Positions 1 to 5,142 of a DNA stretch of 5,142 nt are shown here, piece by piece (position 1 is the first letter of the stretch; each line of letters starts with the position of its first letter). The notes beneath the pieces were generated by a model. It worked only from the letters and a program-made list of their open reading frames with translations, did not search any database and was not told the DNA's origin. The stretch is from assembly GCA_902796535.1 (NCBI GenBank), contig CADBPL010000273.1, forward strand, positions 1 to 5,142, read 5' to 3'. The position numbers were made by a program, and so were the translations under genes. The stretch comes from Oscillospiraceae bacterium (lineage in GTDB: Bacteria > Bacillota > Clostridia > Oscillospirales > Acutalibacteraceae).

Positions 1-576
1 CTGTTCTTCCTCTTCTGCGGCACGAACGCCATCACCACCTTCTTTGCGCTGTTTGCCGCCGAGATTCTCGGCCAGACCACCGCGCAGGCCACCATCATGA
101 TGGCGGTGTTCGCCGTCTGCTCGGCCGCCGCCGCTTTGCCCGCGGGCAAGCTGGGCGTGAAGATCGGCCGCAAAAAGACCATTCTGCTGGGGCTTGTCAC
201 CTTTATGATCGTGTTCCTGCTCTATGTTCTCACCCACAATTTTGCGCTCATCTGGGTCGCGCTGGTGCTGGGCGGCGCAGCCAATATGTTCATCACCGTC
301 AACACGCTGCCGCTCGTGCTTGAAATCGGCGGCATCGACAAGGTCGGCACTTACACCGGCTATTATTACACCGCCACCTTCTCCGCGCAGATCGCTTCGC
401 CCATTCTGTACGGCATGGTGCGCATGGTGTCCGGTACCTATCTGTCGCTGTTCTTCTATTCTCCCGCCGCGTTCCTGCTCGCCATTCTCTGCATTCTGGT
501 CGTGAAGCACGGGGAAGCGGACACGAGCTGGGTCGAAGAAGCCGCGAAAAAAGCAAGAGAAGAAAACGAGGATTGA
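1..576 (+). CDS. MFS transporter, C-terminal half (5' end outside window)
   Basis: The reading frame is open from the first base and ends at TGA 574-576, giving 191 visible residues. They contain six hydrophobic segments at about residues 1-24, 29-50, 60-78, 81-103, 115-138 and 145-168, matching TM7-TM12 of a 12-helix major facilitator. The loop after the second segment, GKLGVKIGRKKT (about 50-61), is the repeated MFS motif A (G-x-x-x-D-x-x-G-R-[RK]) in the second half of the protein. The protein ends in a short charged cytoplasmic tail rich in Glu, Lys and Ala. Such proteins move small solutes across the cytoplasmic membrane by proton- or sodium-coupled transport. The substrate cannot be read from this half; the YTGYYYTATF segment in TM11 recalls SLC45/GPH-like sugar transporters, but that is only an impression. 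The downstream hydrolase starts 5 nt after the stop, so the two are probably co-transcribed. The start codon and promoter lie to the left of the window. Confidence 0.88.
   Translation: MFFLFCGTNAITTFFALFAAEILGQTTAQATIMMAVFAVCSAAAALPAGKLGVKIGRKKTILLGLVTFMIVFLLYVLTHNFALIWVALVLGGAANMFITVNTLPLVLEIGGIDKVGTYTGYYYTATFSAQIASPILYGMVRMVSGTYLSLFFYSPAAFLLAILCILVVKHGEADTSWVEEAAKKAREENED
567..572 (+). promoter_or_regulatory. Ribosome binding site deciding the hydrolase start
   Basis: CGAGGA lies inside the last codons of the MFS gene, 9 nt before the ATG at 582. A TTG at 573 is in frame and would extend the protein by three residues, but it sits directly against this purine run with no usable spacing, so the ATG at 582 is preferred. 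Confidence 0.55.
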
Positions 577-581
577 TCAAA

Positions 582-1511
582 ATGAAAGAGATTAAAATGC
601 CCGGCTTTAACGGCCAGCCCATTCACAGCTACCTGTGGGACGAAGTGGAAAACCCCAAGGCCGTTGCGCAGATTTCCCACGGTATGTGCGAACACGCCGG
701 CCGTTATGACGAAATGGCGCGCCGGCTCAACGCCGCCGGCTACATCGTGTTTGCCGACGATCACCGCGCCCACGGCAAAACCGAGACTGACGAAAACCGC
801 GGCCGCCACAAGGGCGATATCTTTGACCGCACCCTGCGCGACCTGATCTGCTTTAATCAGATCTTATCCATCAAATACCGCCTGCCCACCGTTTTTGTCG
901 GGCACAGCTACGGCTCGTTTCTGGGTCAGGCATTTTTGGAGCGCAGCACCAAGGCCTGCGCCGTGGCGCTGACCGGCACGGCCTACATGAACGGCAAGCA
1001 GGCCGGGCTGGGGCTGCTCTGGCCGCTGGAGCTGTTCGCCAAAGACTGGCGCCCTTCCTTTGTCAATAAATTCAGCAACGCGCTTTTCAGCGTCAAATAC
1101 AAGGGCGACAGCGGCCCCGCGCAATGGGTGATGAGCGACCTGGAGCGCCGCAGGGAATATGAAGAAGACCCGATGGCCGATATTCCGGTGAGCATCAATT
1201 TTGACTGGTCGATGCTCAAATCCTTCGGCCGTCTTTACACCAACGCCAACCTTGAAAAAATCAAAAAGGATATGCCCGTCGGCATCTTTTCCGGCGAGGA
1301 CGACCCGATCGGCGGCCACAAATCGCGCGACGCCGTCAAGCTTGCCCGCGTTTATGAAAGCCACGGGCTGGAGGACATTACGCTGCACGTTTACCCGAAG
1401 GCGCGCCACGAACTGTTCAACGAATACTGCCGCGAGGATTTTTACAAAGACCTGATCGACTTTTTCGACAAGGCGCTTGAAAAGCAGGCTCCGGCCGTGT
1501 CGGCGGAATAA
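582..1511 (+). CDS. Alpha/beta hydrolase, monoglyceride lipase/lysophospholipase-like (Hydrolase_4 / S33 type)
   Basis: This 309-residue protein has the length and layout of the serine aminopeptidase S33 / Hydrolase_4 group (PldB-like lysophospholipases and monoacylglycerol lipases). ISHGMCEHAGRY at 31-42 is the HG oxyanion-hole region followed by the typical E-H-x-x-R-Y signature. VFADDHRAHGKT at 56-67 matches the family's D-x-R-G-H-G block. The nucleophile elbow is GHSYGS, with Ser109 as nucleophile. The likely acid is Asp241 in SGEDDPIGG, and the likely base is His276 in PKARHEL, so the triad is complete and in the right order. Residues about 135-215 form the variable lid. No signal peptide or transmembrane helix is seen, so it is probably cytoplasmic. 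The known family role is hydrolysis of carboxyl-ester bonds in mono- or lysolipids, but many members act on other esters, so the substrate is open. It lies between an MFS transporter (5-nt gap) and a lipoprotein gene (20-nt gap). Confidence 0.9.
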   Translation: MKEIKMPGFNGQPIHSYLWDEVENPKAVAQISHGMCEHAGRYDEMARRLNAAGYIVFADDHRAHGKTETDENRGRHKGDIFDRTLRDLICFNQILSIKYRLPTVFVGHSYGSFLGQAFLERSTKACAVALTGTAYMNGKQAGLGLLWPLELFAKDWRPSFVNKFSNALFSVKYKGDSGPAQWVMSDLERRREYEEDPMADIPVSINFDWSMLKSFGRLYTNANLEKIKKDMPVGIFSGEDDPIGGHKSRDAVKLARVYESHGLEDITLHVYPKARHELFNEYCREDFYKDLIDFFDKALEKQAPAVSAE

Positions 1512-1516
1512 GCAAA

Positions 1517-1522
1517 AGGGAG
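1517..1522 (+). promoter_or_regulatory. Ribosome binding site of the foldase lipoprotein
   Basis: AGGGAG, within a longer A-rich purine run, ends 9 nt before the ATG at 1532 and lies wholly within the 20-nt gap after the hydrolase stop. It supports the ATG as the start of a protein with a proper lipoprotein signal peptide. Confidence 0.7.
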
Positions 1523-1531
1523 AAAAAGCAC

Positions 1532-2518
1532 ATGAAAAAATTGGCGTCCGCCTTTCTGATCGCCGCCGTGCTGCTGCCGGTGCTGACCGGCTGCTCGCTG
1601 CTGCCGCGCAAAAGAACGGCGCTGGTCATCGGAAAAGCGGAGATCGACAACGAAGTGTTTGCCTATTATTTCGACGCCGCTTACACCGAATTTGAAAAAG
1701 AAGGCGGGGACGTGAACAGCAAGTCCGCCCTCAAAAAACGCGCCGTTGAGCTGTGCTGCCAATACGTGGGCACCACAACCGAATTTGAGCAGATCGGCAT
1801 GACGCTCAACGCCGAAAGCCGCCGCAGCATTTCAGACAACAGCGAGGAATTCTGGCGGCTCTACGGCGGGCACTATGCAAAAGAGGGCGTCAGCAAAGCG
1901 ACCGTCGGCAAGATCGAGACCGTGGAGCAATACCGCATCGCGCTGCTGCTTTATTATTACGGCGAGGGCGGCGAATACGAAATTCCCGAAAAAGACATCG
2001 AAGAATTCTTTGACCAGAACTACGTGGAATTTCAGGCGATCGTCGGCTACCTGACCACGCAGAATGAGAACGGCGATACCGTGCCGATCAGCAAGAAGGA
2101 AAAAGCCGAGCTGCGCGCTACGTTTGAAGAAAAAGTCAGGCGAATGAAAAACGGCGCCACCCTGACCGAGGTCAACGACGACATTGAAGTCAGCCCGATT
2201 TTCGCCTCTGTTGAAAACTCTGCCTATCCGGAAGGCTTTCTGGAGCAGGTTTCGACCCTGTCCTACAACGAGCCGAAGCTGATCGAAACCAAAGAGTATC
2301 TGTTCCTTGTGGTTCGGCAGGACGCGAAAAAGGGCGAAGAAAACAACTACACCAATTACCGCACCCGATACATCGACGCGATCCAGGACAAAGCTCTGGA
2401 CAATTCCCTCATGAAGAGCGGACAGGAATATCCCATCGAGTACCGCGATCGTGTGATGGATTCCGTGATGAATAAAGTGCTTGACGTTCGGCAGGCAAAA
2501 GAGCAGGCGATAGGATGA
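1532..2518 (+). CDS. SurA/PrsA-like foldase lipoprotein with degenerate parvulin-type domain
   Basis: The 328-residue product begins MKKLASAFLIAAVLLPVLTGC: a positive n-region, a hydrophobic core and a lipobox LTGC, so Cys21 should be lipidated and the mature protein tethered outside the cytoplasmic membrane. ALVIGKAEIDNEVFAYYF (30-47) resembles the start of SurA N-terminal domains, followed by a helical region to about 165. Residues about 166-265 look like a shrunken PpiC/parvulin fold: FQAIVGYL as the first strand, a basic/acidic helix near 187-206, GATLTEV where parvulins have G-x-D-F-x-E-x, then PEGFLEQVSTLSYNEPKLIETKEYL split as a helix and closing strands. A final helix (276-325) may pack against the N-terminal domain as in PrsA/SurA. 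Family members assist folding of secreted proteins. Several residues expected for proline isomerisation are not evident, so it may be a chaperone rather than an active isomerase. The stop overlaps the MATE start by 4 nt, indicating translational coupling. Confidence 0.72.
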   Translation: MKKLASAFLIAAVLLPVLTGCSLLPRKRTALVIGKAEIDNEVFAYYFDAAYTEFEKEGGDVNSKSALKKRAVELCCQYVGTTTEFEQIGMTLNAESRRSISDNSEEFWRLYGGHYAKEGVSKATVGKIETVEQYRIALLLYYYGEGGEYEIPEKDIEEFFDQNYVEFQAIVGYLTTQNENGDTVPISKKEKAELRATFEEKVRRMKNGATLTEVNDDIEVSPIFASVENSAYPEGFLEQVSTLSYNEPKLIETKEYLFLVVRQDAKKGEENNYTNYRTRYIDAIQDKALDNSLMKSGQEYPIEYRDRVMDSVMNKVLDVRQAKEQAIG

Positions 2519-3918
2519 AAAAGATATTTGTACGCGACAGACAATTCTATAAAATGTTTTTTACGCTGGCGATGACGATCTCGGTGCAGAACGTCATCGT
2601 CTGCGCCGTTAATCTGGCGGACAACGTCATGATCGGCGGTTACAGCGAGCTGGCGCTGAGCGCGGTTTCGGTCGTCAATCAGATCCAGTTTATGGTGCAG
2701 ATGATCGCGGTGGGCTTTTCCAACGGCCTGGTCGTGCTGACCGCGCAGTATTGGGGCAAAAAGGATCTGGCCTCCATCAAGCGCTGCTTCGGCGCCACGC
2801 TCGCCGTTGCCATGGCGTTCGTGCTGCTGCTGTTCGCCGCCGTGTTTTTCTTTCCGCAGCAGGCGCTCAGGCTGCTGACCGATCAGACCGCCGTGGTGAA
2901 CGAAGGCGTGATCTACCTGCTGATCACCTGCTTTTCCTATCCGTTCTTTCTTGTCACACAGCTCGTGCTCGCCCTCATGCGCAGCATCGAAAAGGTGCGC
3001 ATCGGCTTTTTTGTTTCGCTTTTTGCCCTTGTGTCCAATGTGTTCCTCAATTATATCATGATCTACGGCCACCTCGGCTTCAGCCCCATGGGCACGCGCG
3101 GCGCCGCCATTGCCACGCTGCTTTCGCGTCTGGTCGAGTTTGCCGTGGCCATCGTCTACGCCTTCGGCGTGGAAAAGAAGCTGGCGCTGCGGCTGCGTGA
3201 TTTCTTCTGCTTTGAAAAAACCTATATCCGCCTGTTCTTCAAGGTCGCGTTCCCGCTCACGCTTTCGAGCCTGAGCTGGGGCGTTGCCATGGCAGTGCAG
3301 GGCATGATCCTCGGTCACCTCGGCTCGGAGGCGGTGCTCGGCGCCAACTCCATTGCCACCACCGTTTTTCAACTGATCAGCGTGGTGCTCTACGCTTCAG
3401 GCAGCGCCGCCGCCGTGATCATCGGCAAAACCATCGGTGAGCACAAGCTCGAGCTGGTCAGGCAATACGCCAAAACGCTGCAGGTGCTGTTCCTTTTTAT
3501 CGGCCTTGCTTCGGGCGCGGTTCTGTTTGCCGCCCGCCCGCTGTTCCTGTCGTTTTACGGCGCCGTGGAAGCCCCGACGAAGCACCTGGCCAATTTGTTC
3601 ATGACCGTGCTGTGCGTGACAACCGTGGGCACGGCGTATGAATGCCCGTGCCTGGCCGGCATCGTCTGCGCCGGAGGCGAGACCAATTTTGTGTTCCGCA
3701 ACGATTTGATTTTTATGTGGGGCATCGTGCTGCCGCTTTCCGTTCTGTCCGCTTTTGTGTTCAAGTGGCCGCCCGTTGTGACCTTCGCGTTCCTCAAATC
3801 CGATCAGGTGACAAAGTGCCCTGTGGCGGCGATCAAGGTCAACCGCTTTCGCTGGATCCGCGACGTGACGCTTGCGTCGAACCCTGACGGGAAGGGAACG
3901 AAAACCGACGCAAGCTGA
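2515..3918 (+). CDS. MATE family efflux transporter
   Basis: The 467-residue product has the length and two-lobe architecture of MATE (MatE x2) antiporters, which export cationic drugs, dyes or metabolites using proton or sodium gradients. In the N-lobe, LADNVMIGGYSELALSAVS (34-52) is the family D-x-x-x-I-G block and LTAQYWGKKD (75-84) is the A/S-Q-x-x-G-x-x-D loop. The C-lobe repeats both, as MILGHLGSEAVLGANSIA (264-281) and IIGKTIGEHK (302-311). About twelve hydrophobic segments are spread over 13-430. The end, FKWPPVVTFAFLKSDQ (416-431) followed by VNRFRWIRD, is characteristic of a Firmicutes MATE subgroup as I remember it. The ATG overlaps the preceding TGA (ATGA), with only AGCAGG 7 nt upstream, so translation is probably coupled to the lipoprotein gene. 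It is the last gene of the transcription unit. Substrate and coupling ion are not determinable here. Position 385 is Cys, where many homologues have Arg before the GG. Confidence 0.93.
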   Translation: MKKIFVRDRQFYKMFFTLAMTISVQNVIVCAVNLADNVMIGGYSELALSAVSVVNQIQFMVQMIAVGFSNGLVVLTAQYWGKKDLASIKRCFGATLAVAMAFVLLLFAAVFFFPQQALRLLTDQTAVVNEGVIYLLITCFSYPFFLVTQLVLALMRSIEKVRIGFFVSLFALVSNVFLNYIMIYGHLGFSPMGTRGAAIATLLSRLVEFAVAIVYAFGVEKKLALRLRDFFCFEKTYIRLFFKVAFPLTLSSLSWGVAMAVQGMILGHLGSEAVLGANSIATTVFQLISVVLYASGSAAAVIIGKTIGEHKLELVRQYAKTLQVLFLFIGLASGAVLFAARPLFLSFYGAVEAPTKHLANLFMTVLCVTTVGTAYECPCLAGIVCAGGETNFVFRNDLIFMWGIVLPLSVLSAFVFKWPPVVTFAFLKSDQVTKCPVAAIKVNRFRWIRDVTLASNPDGKGTKTDAS

Positions 3919-3922
3919 GAAT

Positions 3923-3951
3923 TTGCCGAAAATCACCTATCTTTCCGGCAA
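3923..3951 (+). terminator. Weak hairpin after the MATE gene, possible transcription end
   Basis: TTGCCG (3923-3928) pairs with CGGCAA (3946-3951), and AAA (3929-3931) pairs with TTT (3942-3944) after one bulged C (3945), leaving a 10-nt loop. It starts 5 nt after the MATE stop, where a terminator is expected before the next promoter. No U-tract follows, so it is not a convincing intrinsic terminator and may only be a 3' mRNA-end structure. Confidence 0.3.
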
Positions 3952-3987
3952 CGATAGTGAAATAATTGTTAAAACCGTCCAAAATCA

Positions 3988-4017
3988 TTGACAACAAGCC
4001 CTTTTATTTGTTAATAT
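3988..4017 (+). promoter_or_regulatory. Sigma-A-type promoter of the SCP2-like/aminotransferase operon
   Basis: TTGACA at 3988-3993 is a perfect -35 hexamer. TAATAT at 4012-4017 matches four of six positions of TATAAT, with an 18-nt spacer. The region is strongly AT-rich, in contrast to the GC-rich genes on both sides. Transcription would begin near 4024-4026, giving a leader of about 60 nt before the TTG start at 4084. Confidence 0.65.
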
Positions 4018-4020
4018 TAA
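4011..4020. repeat. 10-bp perfect palindrome over the -10 element
   Basis: TTAATATTAA is its own reverse complement and covers the proposed -10 hexamer. Preceded by TTG, it forms the second copy of TTGTTAA (4008-4014), whose first copy is at 3966-3972. It could be an operator, but AT-rich palindromes this short also arise by chance in promoter DNA. Confidence 0.3.
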
Positions 4021-4030
4021 AACGATAATC

Positions 4031-4065
4031 AGGCGCAGTGTGTCCGCACAAAATAATACGCGCCT
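4031..4065 (+). promoter_or_regulatory. Structured 5' leader upstream of the SCP2-like gene
   Basis: AGGCGC (4031-4036) is perfectly complementary to GCGCCT (4060-4065). Inside this closing stem, TGTG (4039-4042) can pair with CACA (4047-4050) around a TCCG loop. The structure begins soon after the predicted transcription start and ends 3 nt before the Shine-Dalgarno sequence. It may stabilise the mRNA or act as a small regulatory element. I do not recognise a known riboswitch class in it. Confidence 0.4.
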
Positions 4066-4068
4066 TGC

Positions 4069-4075
4069 AAGGAGG
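4069..4075 (+). promoter_or_regulatory. Near-perfect ribosome binding site deciding a TTG start
   Basis: AAGGAGG is followed after 8 nt by TTG at 4084. The ATG at 4077 is out of frame and too close. The first in-frame ATG (4102) is 26 nt away, too far. The spacing therefore selects TTG. The element overlaps the palindrome CCTTGCAAGG at 4063-4072. Confidence 0.8.
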
Positions 4076-4083
4076 AATGTGCT

Positions 4084-4842
4084 TTGACAGATTCAAGAAC
4101 AATGGCTTACATTAACATGTACGCTATTTTCGGCACCCTTGAAAACCTTTGCGAACTTGACGCAGCCTCAAGCGCAATGCTTTCAAACCAGAAACCGATC
4201 TCCATCGGCTTCGACGTGACCGGCGGTCCCAAAGCCACGCTCTATTTCAAAAACGGCAAATGCCGCCTGGAACAGGGCCTGGGCGAGTGCACCATCAAAA
4301 TCCCCTTCGCTTCCTGCGAAAAATTCAACGGCCTGTTTGACGGAACCGTGACCCCCATCCCCACCAAGGGTTTGGCTCACATCGGCTTCCTGCTCAACAC
4401 CTTCACCGCGCTGACCGATCGCCTGACCGCGTTCATGCGCCCCGATCCCGAAGATCTGAAGGACCGTGAATTCTTTGAGATCAGCACCAAGCTGATGTTC
4501 TACACCATCGCCGTGGCGCTGGCGCAGATCGCCAACAACGACGAGATCGGCAAATTCTCCGCCCACCTGATCCCTGACGGCGAGATCGCCTTCAACATCA
4601 AGAACGGCCCCGCCGCCACCATCCGCGTGAAGGATCACAGGCTGGTCACCATCAAAAAAGCCTGCGAGAATCCCCGCGCCCTGATGGCATTTGAAAGCAT
4701 TGATCTGGCTCGCGACCTGTTCGACGGCAAAGTGAACGCCGTTGCCTGCATCGGCGAAGGCACCATCGAAATGAGAGGCATGATCAACATGATCGACAAC
4801 CTGAACAGAATACTCGACCGAGTAGCTCTGTATTTAGCGTAA
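4084..4842 (+). CDS. Tandem SCP2-like (sterol-carrier/lipid-binding fold) domain protein
   Basis: The 252-residue protein has no signal peptide or membrane helix and should be cytoplasmic. It appears to be built from two related halves. Half 1 (about 39-118) has IGFDVTGGPKATLYFKNGK, then FNGLFDGTVTPIP and a helix ending in LTDRLTAFM. Half 2 (about 166-251) has IAFNIKNGPAATIRVKD, then ARDLFDGKVNAVACIGEG, IEMRG and a final helix NRILDRVALYL. The order of strands with a G-P-x-A-T turn, a helix with LFDG, a strand entering G-x-I-x-x-x-G and a C-terminal amphipathic helix fits the SCP2 fold, where L-x-x-G-K-x is typical. Known SCP2 proteins (sterol carrier protein 2, UbiJ) hold hydrophobic ligands such as acyl chains, sterols or prenyl-quinone precursors. 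Here the assignment rests on pattern, not a search, and the ligand is unknown. It has its own promoter and leader, and sits 15 nt before an aminotransferase, so the two are probably one operon. C-ending codons dominate, suggesting good expression. Confidence 0.68.
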   Translation: MTDSRTMAYINMYAIFGTLENLCELDAASSAMLSNQKPISIGFDVTGGPKATLYFKNGKCRLEQGLGECTIKIPFASCEKFNGLFDGTVTPIPTKGLAHIGFLLNTFTALTDRLTAFMRPDPEDLKDREFFEISTKLMFYTIAVALAQIANNDEIGKFSAHLIPDGEIAFNIKNGPAATIRVKDHRLVTIKKACENPRALMAFESIDLARDLFDGKVNAVACIGEGTIEMRGMINMIDNLNRILDRVALYLA

Positions 4843-4843
4843 C

Positions 4844-4848
4844 GGAGG
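4844..4848 (+). promoter_or_regulatory. Ribosome binding site of the aminotransferase
   Basis: GGAGG starts 2 nt after the preceding stop codon and ends 9 nt before the ATG at 4858. This short, dedicated translation signal supports an operon with the SCP2-like gene. Confidence 0.75.
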
Positions 4849-4857
4849 TACTGCAAG

Positions 4858-5142
4858 ATGAGTTTTCCGATTTATGACCACACCAAAAGCCGCGAATACT
4901 TTAACCGCGCCACCAAAGTGATCCCCTCCGGCGTTTACGGCCACCTCGGCCCGGCCGAAGGCAACTTCATCCCCGTAACCGACTGGCCGCTGTTCGGCGA
5001 CCACGCCAAGGGCACCTATTTCTGGGATGTTGACGACAACAAATACATCGACTATATGTGCGCCTACGGCCCCAACGTGCTGGGTTATTGCGACAAAGAC
5101 GTTGACGCAGCCGCCATCGCGCAGTCCAAGCTCGGCAACTGC
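4858..5142 (+). CDS. Class-III PLP-dependent aminotransferase, glutamate-1-semialdehyde aminotransferase-like (3' end outside window)
   Basis: Ninety-five codons are visible from an ATG with a good ribosome binding site. The translated start, MSFPIYDHTKSREYFNRA, leads into KVIPSGVYGHLGPAEG (20-35), which occupies the place of the P-G-G-V-N-S-P segment of HemL-type enzymes. It is followed by P-L-F-x-x-x-A-K-G and FWDVDDNKYIDYMCAYGPNV (58-77), the family block that ends in G-P-x-x-L-G-[HY]. These features place it in aminotransferase class III (fold type I), which transfers amino groups between an amino donor and an aldehyde or keto acceptor, or moves them within one molecule as in GSA aminotransferase. 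The departure from the canonical HemL segment argues against simple tetrapyrrole synthesis. The PLP-binding lysine lies outside the window, so catalytic competence cannot be checked. It follows the SCP2-like gene by 15 nt, and they probably serve one pathway. Confidence 0.87.
   Translation, partial: MSFPIYDHTKSREYFNRATKVIPSGVYGHLGPAEGNFIPVTDWPLFGDHAKGTYFWDVDDNKYIDYMCAYGPNVLGYCDKDVDAAAIAQSKLGNC

Noticed and set aside
573..581. Upstream TTG start for the hydrolase
   Set aside because: It is in frame but lies one base from the ribosome binding site and overlaps the previous stop; the ATG at 582 has proper spacing.
864..1409. Minus-strand open frame (181 codons) inside the hydrolase gene
   Set aside because: The plus-strand gene has a complete catalytic triad in order; the antisense frame has no family features.
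2356..3372. Long open frame (338 codons) on the minus strand, antisense to the foldase end and MATE gene
   Set aside because: Its product is a His/Glu/Gln/Lys-rich string without recognisable domains, the expected mirror of GC-rich membrane-protein codons, and it crosses two well-supported genes.
3397..3936. Minus-strand open frame (179 codons) opposite the end of the MATE gene
   Set aside because: Low-complexity basic product, no ribosome site, fully antisense to a gene with clear MATE motifs.
4021..4083. Known riboswitch or T-box in the leader
   Set aside because: The leader is only about 60 nt, and I recognise no conserved aptamer core, T-box sequence or terminator/antiterminator with a U-tract.
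3919..4083. Small gene or RNA gene in the intergenic region
   Set aside because: No tRNA-like cloverleaf and no reading frame with a ribosome site; the region is explained by hairpin, promoter and leader.
4183..4638. Minus-strand open frame (151 codons) inside the SCP2-like gene
   Set aside because: Gly/Val/Asp/Glu-rich shadow of the C-ending codons of the real gene; no start signal.

Overview
The window is a densely packed, all-plus-strand stretch from what looks like a Gram-positive Clostridia relative, probably a gut-type Oscillospiraceae/Ruminococcaceae organism. The reasons are strong AAGGAGG-type ribosome binding sites, a lipoprotein with a classic lipobox, a MATE transporter of the kind common in Firmicutes, and GC-rich coding DNA with mostly C- or G-ending codons against an AT-rich intergenic promoter. 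This placement is inference; no rRNA or other marker gene is present.

Region 1 (1-3918) reads as one four-gene transcription unit: the C-terminal half of an MFS transporter (cut by the left edge), a monoglyceride-lipase/lysophospholipase-like alpha/beta hydrolase starting 5 nt later, a membrane-anchored SurA/PrsA-like foldase lipoprotein after a 20-nt gap, and a MATE-family multidrug/cation antiporter whose start overlaps the lipoprotein stop by 4 nt (ATGA). No promoter lies between these genes. The contents (two transporters, a lipid-ester-type hydrolase and an extracytoplasmic folding factor) suggest envelope or small-molecule handling, but a shared pathway is not demonstrated.

Region 2 (3919-4083) is the only real intergenic region. 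It is AT-rich and holds a weak hairpin after the MATE gene, a good sigma-A-type promoter (TTGACA, 18 nt, TAATAT), a 10-bp palindrome over the -10, two TTGTTAA direct repeats 42 bp apart, and a 5' leader with a closed stem next to a near-perfect Shine-Dalgarno sequence that itself lies in a second palindrome.

Region 3 (4084-5142) begins a second operon: a 252-aa protein that appears to be two tandem SCP2-like (sterol-carrier/lipid-binding fold) domains, starting at TTG, followed 15 nt later by the N-terminal 95 codons of a class-III PLP-dependent aminotransferase resembling glutamate-1-semialdehyde aminotransferase, cut by the right edge. This pairing is the most interesting feature: it suggests a pathway in which a hydrophobic-ligand carrier works with a transaminase, possibly on an acyl or lipid-like substrate. 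That function is a hypothesis. No RNA genes, CRISPR arrays, insertion sequences or phage genes were seen.
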